11,805 nt of DNA from an uncultured bacterium (GTDB lineage Bacteria > Actinomycetota > Actinomycetes > S36-B12), in contig CAJBMR010000519.1 in assembly GCA_903954205.1 (NCBI GenBank), positions 1 to 11,805 on the forward strand. The letters run 5' to 3'. Position numbers and translations under genes: made by a program. Within the stretch, counting starts at the first letter, position 1, and each line of letters opens with the position of its first letter. Of the stretch, positions 5,656 to 11,805 are shown piece by piece. Under the pieces are notes generated by a model. The model was not told the DNA's origin, did no database searches, and worked only from the letters and a program-made list of their open reading frames with translations.

Positions 5656-6538
5656 GACGCGCACGGTCCTGCTGGTGACGCATGCCTCGCGCCCGGACGT
5701 CCAGGTGCTTGCCGCGGAGGTGGCGCAAGCGCTGCGCGACTCCTCCGTCGAGGTGCGCGTGTGCGACGACGACGGCCTCGCGACAGCGCAGGGTCACTGG
5801 ACGGTTGTCCCTGCGGACGAGGCGGCCGCTGACGGCGCAGAACTTGTCGTGGTGCTAGGCGGCGACGGCACCATCCTGCGCGGAGCCGAGCGCGCTCGCC
5901 ACGGTGACGTCCCGCTCCTTGGCGTCAATCTCGGACACGTCGGCTTCCTCGCCGAAGCGGAGCGCGAAGCGGTGGACGACGTCGTCCGCGCGATAGTCGA
6001 GCGCCAGTGGCATGTTGAGGAGCGCACCGCGCTCGACATCACTGTCCTCGTGGGCGGCGAGGTGCTCCACCGCACCTGGGCTCTCAATGAGACCAGTCTC
6101 GAGAAAGCCGCACGTGAGCGCATGATCGACGTGCTCGTGGAGATCGATGGCCGTCCTCTCTCGCGCTGGGGCTGCGACGGAATCGTGTGCGCGACTCCGA
6201 CGGGATCCACGGCATATGCGTTTTCTGCGGGGGGTCCCGTGGTGTGGCCCGAGGTGGAGGCGCTCCTCGTGGTCCCCATCAGCGCCCACGCCCTCTTTGC
6301 CCGACCGCTCGTCGTTTCGCCGAGAAGCGTCATTGCACTCGAACTCCCGGAGTTGTCGTCATCCGCTGTCATGTGGGCGGACGGTCGTCGAGCCCTGGAG
6401 CTTCCACCGCGCGCGCGAGTAGAAGTACGTCGCTCCGAGCAGCCGGTGCGGCTGGCTCGCCTCTCGCATGCGCCCTTCACCGATCGGCTCGTGGCGAAGT
6501 TCAGCCTGCCCGTCGACGGGTGGCGAGGCCGCCGGTGA
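5645..6538 (+). CDS. nadK: NAD kinase
   Basis: NadK phosphorylates NAD to NADP using ATP or, in actinobacteria, also polyphosphate. This 297-residue protein has all family motifs: GGDGT at 72-76 in VVVLGGDGTILR, LGVNLGHVGFLAE (92-104), the NE pair in ALNETSLEK (148-149), and the NAD-binding PTGSTAY at 185-191 followed by SAGGPVV. The length fits cytosolic bacterial NadK. ATG 5645 has GGAGG (5634-5638) 6 bases upstream, inside the 3' end of tlyA, so this start is well supported despite the 11-base overlap. The stop overlaps the GTG of recN by 4 bases. The order tlyA-nadK-recN is widely conserved among actinobacteria. Confidence 0.97.
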   Translation: MTAETRTVLLVTHASRPDVQVLAAEVAQALRDSSVEVRVCDDDGLATAQGHWTVVPADEAAADGAELVVVLGGDGTILRGAERARHGDVPLLGVNLGHVGFLAEAEREAVDDVVRAIVERQWHVEERTALDITVLVGGEVLHRTWALNETSLEKAARERMIDVLVEIDGRPLSRWGCDGIVCATPTGSTAYAFSAGGPVVWPEVEALLVVPISAHALFARPLVVSPRSVIALELPELSSSAVMWADGRRALELPPRARVEVRRSEQPVRLARLSHAPFTDRLVAKFSLPVDGWRGRR

Positions 6539-8340
6539 GCGGGGGAGCGCGGCAGGCGCAGCCCTCCCGAGGGCTCGTCGAGTTGAGCATCCGCGGCGTG
6601 GGCGTGATCGACACGGCCGAATGGGAGTGGGGTCCCGGACTCACCGTGATCACGGGCGAGACCGGCTCGGGCAAGACGATGGTCCTCACGGGTCTCGCAC
6701 TGGTGCTCGGAGGAGCGTCCGACTCCGGGCTCGTGCGGTCGGGCCACGACTCAGCCGTGGTCGAGGCCCGCTTCCACGTCGACGACCCCGCGGTCGCTTC
6801 TTTGGTGGCCGATGCGGGCGGTGATTTTGACGAGGATGGCAGCGTCGTGCTCACCCGGTCCGTGGCGGCCGCCGGACGCTCCCGTGCCCACCTGGGTGGT
6901 CGCACGGTACCGGCGGCCACCCTGGCCGAGCTGGGTGCGCGACTCGTGGCGGTCCACGGCCAGGATGATCAACATCGGCTGCTGCGCCCCTCCCAGCAGC
7001 GGGCGGCGCTCGATAGGTTCGGCGGTCCGGATGTCGAGGGTGTGCGCGAGGAATTCCGTCGCACCTTTGATGAGTTGGCCGAAGTGCTTCGTGAGCGCTC
7101 CGAGGTCTTGGCCCATGCGCAGGAGCGGGCCCGCGAAGCCGCCGCCCTGCGCGACTCAATCGACGCCATTGATCGCGTCACGCCCCTCCTCGGGGAGGAG
7201 GATGCCCTGCGCGCCGAGGCAGGACGCCTCGCACATGTCGACGAGATCATGCGATGGGTTGTCTCCGCGCGGGAGGCGCTTGCAGCGGATGAGGGCTCAG
7301 CGACTGCCGCGCTCGCGTCCGCATCCGGGGCGGTCTCTCGCGCCGCGGAGCGCGATCCCTCGCTCGATGGCATTCGTGCGCAGGCCGAGAGACTCTTCGC
7401 CGAGACGGTCGACCTCGCCTCGGATCTTTCCCGCTACCTCGACGGATTCGATTCGGACCCGGGCCGTCTCGACGCGGTCGAGGAGCGGCGCGGCGCCCTG
7501 GGTGACCTGCGGCGCCGGCTGGAGCGGACCGGTGCCTGGCCCGAGCTCACCAGCGACCCGGCAGCCTGGCGTGAGGCGGCAGCCGTGCGGCTCGACGCAC
7601 TCGGGGATGACGCCGGACTCGTGGCTGCGCTCGATGCGCGGGTTGCCCAGCTTCGCTCCGAGTGTCAGGAGCGGGCCGGCGAGCTCTCGCACGCGCGGGT
7701 CGCGGCGGCTGAGCGCCTTGCCAGCGCGGTGACCGAGGAGCTTGCCGCCCTTGCTATGGGCTCGACCCGCCTTGTGGTCGATGTGCGCCGGAGGCCGCCC
7801 GGCAGCGCTGACATCGACCTCGAGGTCGACGGCACCTCGTGCGGAGCCGATCGCCATGGGGTGGATGACATCGCGTTTCTCCTCGTCACACGGGATGCCC
7901 CCGAGGGAAGGTCACTCGCGAAGAGCGCGTCCGGGGGCGAGCGATCGCGGGTCATGCTGGCGCTCGAGGTCGTCTTCGCCGGCATGGATCCGGTCCCCAC
8001 CTTCATCTTCGACGAGGTCGATGCCGGGGTCGGCGGGAAGGCCGCGATCGAGGTCGGTCACCGACTTGCGCTCCTGGCCCGGAGCGCCCAGGTGATCGTC
8101 GTGACCCATCTCGCCCAGGTGGCGGCCTTCGCCGACCGGCATGTGGTGGTGCGGCCGGGCACGGTCACGGCGGCGAGCATCTCCTATGCGGAGGGGGCCG
8201 TCCGAGTCACCGAACTGGCCCGCATGCTGGGGGGTCAGGAGGACTCCGCCACGGCCGCGGCCCACGCCGAGGAGCTCCTTGCCCTGGCGGGGAGCAGGTT
8301 GGCCGCGGGTCGCTCCCGGGCCCGAGTGGCAAGCCGCTGA
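6535..8340 (+). CDS. recN: DNA repair protein RecN
   Basis: RecN is an SMC-like ATPase that acts early in double-strand-break repair by holding DNA ends together. This 601-residue protein has Walker A GETGSGKT at 41-48, a central coiled-coil region from about 150 to 390 rich in Glu/Arg/Ala, the ABC signature SASGGERSR (464-472), and Walker B FIFDE (490-494) with the following VDAGVGGKAA. THLAQVAAFAD comes later, in the place of the ABC switch histidine. The start is GTG 6535, which makes a GTGA overlap with nadK. The frame stays open upstream to 6187 but that part lies in nadK and does not look like RecN. About 28 residues precede the conserved start (LVELSIRGVGVID at 14-26), a few more than usual, so the exact start is moderately sure. 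Confidence 0.97.
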   Translation: MSGGARQAQPSRGLVELSIRGVGVIDTAEWEWGPGLTVITGETGSGKTMVLTGLALVLGGASDSGLVRSGHDSAVVEARFHVDDPAVASLVADAGGDFDEDGSVVLTRSVAAAGRSRAHLGGRTVPAATLAELGARLVAVHGQDDQHRLLRPSQQRAALDRFGGPDVEGVREEFRRTFDELAEVLRERSEVLAHAQERAREAAALRDSIDAIDRVTPLLGEEDALRAEAGRLAHVDEIMRWVVSAREALAADEGSATAALASASGAVSRAAERDPSLDGIRAQAERLFAETVDLASDLSRYLDGFDSDPGRLDAVEERRGALGDLRRRLERTGAWPELTSDPAAWREAAAVRLDALGDDAGLVAALDARVAQLRSECQERAGELSHARVAAAERLASAVTEELAALAMGSTRLVVDVRRRPPGSADIDLEVDGTSCGADRHGVDDIAFLLVTRDAPEGRSLAKSASGGERSRVMLALEVVFAGMDPVPTFIFDEVDAGVGGKAAIEVGHRLALLARSAQVIVVTHLAQVAAFADRHVVVRPGTVTAASISYAEGAVRVTELARMLGGQEDSATAAAHAEELLALAGSRLAAGRSRARVASR

Positions 8341-8346
8341 TAGCCT
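8341..8346 (+). promoter_or_regulatory. -10 element for leaderless transcription of pyrG
   Basis: TAGCCT fits TANNNT, begins directly after the recN stop codon, and ends 8 bases before the pyrG GTG at 8355. The usual distance from -10 to start of transcription places the first RNA base at or within a base or two of the GTG. The 14-base gap holds no purine-rich ribosome binding site (it reads GACCTCCC before GTG), which fits a leaderless mRNA. Any -35 would lie inside recN and is not clear. Confidence 0.6.
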
Positions 8347-8354
8347 GACCTCCC

Positions 8355-10022
8355 GTGGAGCAGCGAGGGAACACCCGACATGTGTTCGTCACCGGCGGGG
8401 TCGCCTCGTCCCTCGGCAAAGGCCTGACGGCGTCGAGTCTCGGCAATCTCCTCAAGGCACGCGGCCTGCGCGTCACCATGCAGAAGCTCGATCCCTATCT
8501 CAATGTCGACCCCGGCACGATGAACCCGTTCCAGCACGGAGAGGTCTTCGTCACTGACGACGGAGCCGAAACAGATCTCGACGTCGGGCACTACGAGCGC
8601 TTCCTCGATACCGATCTCCACGGCTCGGCCAATGTGACGACCGGGCAGGTCTACTCCACGGTCATCGCCAAGGAGCGCCGCGGTGAGTACCTCGGCGACA
8701 CGGTCCAGGTGATTCCGCACATCACCAACGAGATCAAGTCGCGCATCCGTCGCATGGCCGGTCCCGACATCGATGTCGTCATCACGGAGGTCGGCGGGAC
8801 CGTCGGCGATATCGAATCCCTGCCTTTCCTCGAGGCCGTGCGCCAGGTCCGCCATGAGGTCGGCCGAGACAACGTCTTCTTCCTCCACGTCTCCCTGCTG
8901 CCCTATATCGGGCCGTCCGGTGAGCTCAAGACCAAGCCGACTCAGCACTCGGTGGCCCAACTGCGCAATATCGGCATCCAGCCCGATGCCATCGTGCTGC
9001 GAGCCGACCGTCCTGTGCCAGCTGGCATCAAGCGCAAGATCTCGCTCATGTGCGACGTCGACGAGGAAGCCGTCGTTGCCGCTGTCGATGCGCCGAGCAT
9101 CTACGACATCCCCAAGGTCCTCCACACGGAGGGTCTCGATGCCTATGTCGTGCGCCGCCTCGGCCTGCCTTTCCGTGATGTCGATTGGACAAGCTGGGGT
9201 GACCTGTTGCGTCGCGTGCACCATCCGGCGCACGAGGTCGAGGTCGCGCTCGTGGGCAAGTACGTCGACCTGCCGGATGCCTATCTCTCGGTGACCGAGG
9301 CGCTTCGGGCAGGTGGGTTCGACCAGGACTGCCGGGTGCGCATCCGCTGGGTCACCAGCGATGACTGCGCAACTCCGGAGTCGGCCGCCCAGCATCTCGG
9401 TGGGGTCGACGCCATCTGCGTGCCCGGTGGCTTCGGAGTCCGTGGCATCGAGGGCAAGCTAGGCGCCCTGCGCTATGCCCGCGAGCACCTCGTCCCGACC
9501 CTTGGGCTGTGCCTGGGCTTGCAGTGCATGGTCATCGAGTACGCCCGCAATGTCGCAGGCCTCGAGGGCGCGAACTCCCTTGAATTCGACGAGACCACGC
9601 CCCACCCGGTCGTGGCCACCATGGCCGACCAGCGCGAGGTCATCTCGGGGGAGCGCGATATGGGCGGCACCATGCGCCTGGGCCTCTACCCGGCCAAGCT
9701 GCTTGAGGGGTCCGTGGTGCAGGGCGCCTACGACCTTCCCTACGTCGATGAGCGGCATCGCCATCGGTTCGAGGTCAACAATGCCTACCGACCGCAGCTG
9801 GAGGAGGCCGGACTCGTCATCTCAGGCACGAGTCCCGATGGTCGACTCGTGGAGTTCGTCGAGCTCCCCGCAGACGTGCATCCCTATTACGTGTCCACAC
9901 AGGCGCACCCGGAATTCCGCTCGCGCCCCACGCGTGCCCATCCGCTTTTTGCGGGGCTCGTCCGTGCCGCGCTCGAGCGTCGAGCGGCCGGAGTCTCCAC
10001 GGCCGCAAGCACCCAGTCCTGA
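8355..10022 (+). CDS. pyrG: CTP synthase
   Basis: PyrG makes CTP from UTP, ATP and glutamine, the last step of de novo pyrimidine nucleotide synthesis. The 555-residue protein has both domains. The N-terminal amidoligase domain has the P-loop GGVASSLGKG (14-23), the MQKLDPYLNVDPGTM segment and the EVGGTVGDIES block. The C-terminal class-I glutamine amidotransferase domain has PGGFGVRG, nucleophile Cys386 in LGLCLGLQ, and the His518/Glu520 pair in AHPEF. Length and motifs are complete. The GTG start at 8355 is placed by homology (RHVFVTGGVASSLGKG begins at once) and by the -10 element in front. It follows recN with a 14-base gap and is followed by the NUDIX gene after 2 bases. The steA-like and mctB-like genes that separate recN and pyrG in mycobacteria are absent. 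Confidence 0.98.
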   Translation: MEQRGNTRHVFVTGGVASSLGKGLTASSLGNLLKARGLRVTMQKLDPYLNVDPGTMNPFQHGEVFVTDDGAETDLDVGHYERFLDTDLHGSANVTTGQVYSTVIAKERRGEYLGDTVQVIPHITNEIKSRIRRMAGPDIDVVITEVGGTVGDIESLPFLEAVRQVRHEVGRDNVFFLHVSLLPYIGPSGELKTKPTQHSVAQLRNIGIQPDAIVLRADRPVPAGIKRKISLMCDVDEEAVVAAVDAPSIYDIPKVLHTEGLDAYVVRRLGLPFRDVDWTSWGDLLRRVHHPAHEVEVALVGKYVDLPDAYLSVTEALRAGGFDQDCRVRIRWVTSDDCATPESAAQHLGGVDAICVPGGFGVRGIEGKLGALRYAREHLVPTLGLCLGLQCMVIEYARNVAGLEGANSLEFDETTPHPVVATMADQREVISGERDMGGTMRLGLYPAKLLEGSVVQGAYDLPYVDERHRHRFEVNNAYRPQLEEAGLVISGTSPDGRLVEFVELPADVHPYYVSTQAHPEFRSRPTRAHPLFAGLVRAALERRAAGVSTAASTQS

Positions 10023-10024
10023 TC

Positions 10025-10696
10025 GTGGCGGACGGCCAGTGGACCGGCCCGCTTCGCGATGAGGCGCACGCCTCGGAACTGATCGCACGTACCGAGCACC
10101 TCCGCGGTCGCGTGTGGTCAGTGGTGAGCGACGAGGTGCGTCTGCCCGGCGGGACCGTCGTCGTCAGGGATGTCGTTCTGCACCCTGGTGCGGTGGGTGT
10201 CGTAGCGATCGATGATCACGACCGCATCCTGCTCATCCGGCAGTTCCGTCATCCGGTGGGCGGCTACCTCCTCGAGTTGCCCGCCGGATTGAGAGATGTC
10301 GCCGGTGAGCCGCCCCTGGAGACGGCGCGCAGGGAGCTCGCTGAGGAGGCGGGCATCACGGCCACCGAGTGGCATGTACTGGTCGATTTCTTCAACTCGC
10401 CGGGTGGTTCGAGCGAGGCGTTCCGATGCTTCCTTGCGCGAGGTCTGTCTCCCCTTCCGGGTGGTCGCCCGCACACCGGCGAGGCCGAGGAGGCCGATCT
10501 GCCGCAGGTGTGGATCGATCTCGACGACGCCGTGGCGGCCGTGCTGGCTGGAGACCTTCACAACCCCACGACCGTCGCCGGAGTCCTTGCGGCTGCAGCG
10601 GCCCGTGACCGCGGATGGATCACTCTTAGGCCCGCGGAGGTTCCGATGTGGCATCTGCCAAAGGGCGATGCGACGCCCTCCGGGCCGCTGCCATAG
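10025..10696 (+). CDS. NUDIX hydrolase, probable ADP-ribose pyrophosphatase (Rv1700-like)
   Basis: NUDIX enzymes split nucleoside diphosphates linked to another group; members next to pyrG in actinobacteria (Rv1700) act on ADP-ribose. This 223-residue protein has a beta-strand start (WSVVSDEVRLPGGTVVVRDVV), RILLIRQFRHPVGGYLLELPAG (68-88, the family's substrate-site strand), and a NUDIX box at 88-111 ending RRELAEEAGI with Glu104, Glu107 and Glu108 as Mg ligands. Between the first Gly (88) and first Glu (95) there is one residue more than in the standard Gx5E pattern, a variant I also recall in Rv1700. DFFNSPGGSSEAF is the loop after the box. The GTG start lies 2 bases after the pyrG stop, with no clear ribosome binding site, so translation is probably coupled to pyrG. 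Confidence 0.93.
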   Translation: MADGQWTGPLRDEAHASELIARTEHLRGRVWSVVSDEVRLPGGTVVVRDVVLHPGAVGVVAIDDHDRILLIRQFRHPVGGYLLELPAGLRDVAGEPPLETARRELAEEAGITATEWHVLVDFFNSPGGSSEAFRCFLARGLSPLPGGRPHTGEAEEADLPQVWIDLDDAVAAVLAGDLHNPTTVAGVLAAAAARDRGWITLRPAEVPMWHLPKGDATPSGPLP

Positions 10697-10774
10697 GGCA
10701 GAGTGGGGGACGCGGCCGGGGGTCGCGCGGGCGCGGTGGTCGCGCCTGACACGGAGCGCACGGAGGCCAGCGCG
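10697..10774 (+). promoter_or_regulatory. Leader region of ald with GC hairpin
   Basis: This is the widest gap in the plus-strand run (78 bases). It holds a 6-bp stem GGCGCG/CGCGCC (10730-10735 and 10741-10746) with a GTGGT loop, and a direct repeat of GGTCGCGC (10721-10728 and 10738-10745). There is no T-run, so it is not a clear terminator. GGAGG at 10762-10766 is a good ribosome binding site, 8 bases before the ald ATG. The gap could carry a separate promoter or operator for ald, but I find no firm -10/-35. Confidence 0.4.
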
Positions 10775-11805
10775 ATGAAGGTCGGCGTACCCACCGAGGT
10801 AAAGAATCACGAGTACCGGGTGGCGATCACTCCCGCGGGAGTCTTCGAGCTGTGCGGCCACGGTCACGAGGTCGCGGTGCAGTCGGGTGCGGGACTTGGT
10901 TCCTCAATCTCCGATGACGAATTCGCGAAAGCGGGAGCCCGCATTCTGCCGACGGCCGACGACGTGTGGGGCTACGCCGACCTCATCCTCAAGGTGAAGG
11001 AACCCATCGCAGAGGAATACGGACGCATGCGCCCGGGGCAAATCCTCTTCACCTACCTCCACTTGGCTGCATCGCGCGAATGCACCGATGCACTACTCAA
11101 CTCCGGCGTCACCGCCATTGCCTACGAGACCGTGGAGCTCCCCGACGGGTCGCTGCCGCTGCTCGCACCCATGTCGGAGGTCGCCGGTCGCATGGCACCC
11201 CAGGTGGGTGCCACTGCCCTCCAGCGCGCCAACGGCGGCCGGGGCGTGCTCATGGGGGGTGTCTCAGGGGTCTACGCCGCCAAGGTCGTGGTCATCGGCG
11301 CCGGGGTATCCGGTCTCAACGCGGCAGCGATCGCCCTGGGGATGCAGGCCGAGGTGCTCCTCCTCGACAAGAACATCGCGCGACTGCGCCAGGTGGACGC
11401 GATCTACCAGGGCCACATGCAGACCGTGGCCTCCAACGCCTTCGAGATCGAACGCGCCGTCCTCGATGCAGACCTCGTCATCGGTGCCGTCCTCGTGCCC
11501 GGCGCTAAGGCCCCGACCCTGGTGAGCAATGACCTTGTGTCACGCATGAAGAAGGGCAGCGTGCTCGTCGACATCGCCATCGATCAGGGCGGTTGCTTTG
11601 AGGACTCTCGGCCGACCACTCATGCCGATCCGACCTTCCCGGTCCATGACTCTGTCTTCTACTGCGTGGCCAACATGCCCGGAGCCGTGCCGCACACCTC
11701 GACCTATGCGCTGACGAACGTCACGCTGCCCTATGCCGTCGAGATCGCCGACTTCGGTTGGCGCGGTGCGCTCCAGCGCGATGCGGCCCTGAGGCCGGGG
11801 CTCAA
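10775..11805 (+). CDS. ald: Alanine dehydrogenase, 3' end outside window
   Basis: Ald interconverts L-alanine and pyruvate plus ammonia with NAD/NADH. The visible 343 residues cover most of a protein usually about 371 long. The start MKVGVPTEVKNHEYRVAITP is typical. Arg15 and Lys75 (KVKEP) bind substrate, His96 (YLHLA) and Asp270 (DIAIDQGGC) are the catalytic pair, and all four fall at the positions given for the M. tuberculosis enzyme. The Rossmann loop VVIGAGVSG lies at 172-180, and LVIGAVLVPGAKAP, SRPTTH and YCVANMPGAVPHTSTYALTN follow. ATG 10775 has GGAGG 8 bases upstream. The gene is intact as far as it can be seen and runs off the window at 11805. In mycobacteria ald is elsewhere; in Streptomyces I recall it near this cluster. 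Confidence 0.96.
   Translation, partial: MKVGVPTEVKNHEYRVAITPAGVFELCGHGHEVAVQSGAGLGSSISDDEFAKAGARILPTADDVWGYADLILKVKEPIAEEYGRMRPGQILFTYLHLAASRECTDALLNSGVTAIAYETVELPDGSLPLLAPMSEVAGRMAPQVGATALQRANGGRGVLMGGVSGVYAAKVVVIGAGVSGLNAAAIALGMQAEVLLLDKNIARLRQVDAIYQGHMQTVASNAFEIERAVLDADLVIGAVLVPGAKAPTLVSNDLVSRMKKGSVLVDIAIDQGGCFEDSRPTTHADPTFPVHDSVFYCVANMPGAVPHTSTYALTNVTLPYAVEIADFGWRGALQRDAALRPGL

Noticed and set aside
6187..6534. In-frame upstream extension of recN that would give a 717-residue protein
   Set aside because: It lies wholly inside nadK in another frame, reads as Arg/Ser/Pro-rich nonsense, and RecN homology begins only after 6535, where a GTGA overlap gives a natural start.
5794..6747. 317-codon open frame on the minus strand
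   Set aside because: It is antisense to nadK and recN, both well supported. Its Ser/Arg/Thr-rich composition is typical of frames opposite GC-rich genes.
8235..9395. 386-codon open frame on the minus strand
   Set aside because: It is antisense to the intact, motif-complete pyrG. Its His/Asp/Arg-rich sequence mirrors codon bias and shows no family motif.
1..11805. Mobile element, phage, toxin-antitoxin or defence system
   Set aside because: No transposase, integrase, terminal inverted repeats, attachment sites or known defence motifs were found. All genes are conserved chromosomal types with the same codon use.

Overview
The window is GC-rich DNA from an actinomycete-type bacterium (Actinomycetota). 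The evidence is a typical actinobacterial 5S rRNA 3' end, strong G/C bias at third codon positions, many GTG starts, TANNNT promoter elements placed for leaderless transcription, and gene order. The order TPR protein, HAD-IIA phosphatase, small proteins, tlyA, nadK, recN, pyrG, NUDIX follows the Rv1691-Rv1700 block of Mycobacterium tuberculosis as I remember it. The two genes that sit between recN and pyrG there (steA-like and mctB-like) are absent, and ald follows the NUDIX gene instead of xerD. This argues against Mycobacterium. I cannot name the genus.

Layout. Positions 1-80 are the tail of a 5S rRNA gene, so the window starts at the end of an rRNA operon, closed by a strong hairpin terminator (86-121). 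A TPR protein with a Lys/Pro/Gly-rich tail (244-1242, +) converges on and overlaps a metallo-beta-lactamase-fold hydrolase (1188-2153, -). A 118-bp divergent spacer separates that gene from a long plus-strand run: an SSB-like OB-fold protein, a small TPR protein, a HAD-IIA phosphatase, a phasin-like coiled-coil protein, a 75-residue protein, tlyA, nadK, recN, pyrG, a NUDIX hydrolase, and alanine dehydrogenase cut by the window end. Most genes from the small TPR gene to recN overlap by 4 bases (NTGA) and are probably translationally coupled. Leaderless-type promoters are visible in front of the phasin-like gene and pyrG.

Function. This is a conserved housekeeping cluster: ribosome modification (TlyA), cofactor supply (NadK, NUDIX), DNA repair (RecN, perhaps the SSB-like protein), CTP synthesis (PyrG), phospholipid-head recycling or metabolite repair (HAD), and alanine/NADH balance (Ald). 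I see no mobile element, CRISPR array, tRNA, phage or defence system, and no convincing undescribed system. The most useful observations are that tlyA almost certainly starts at a CTG codon, and that four conserved but poorly characterised proteins (SSB-like, small TPR, phasin-like and 75-residue) travel with known genes.
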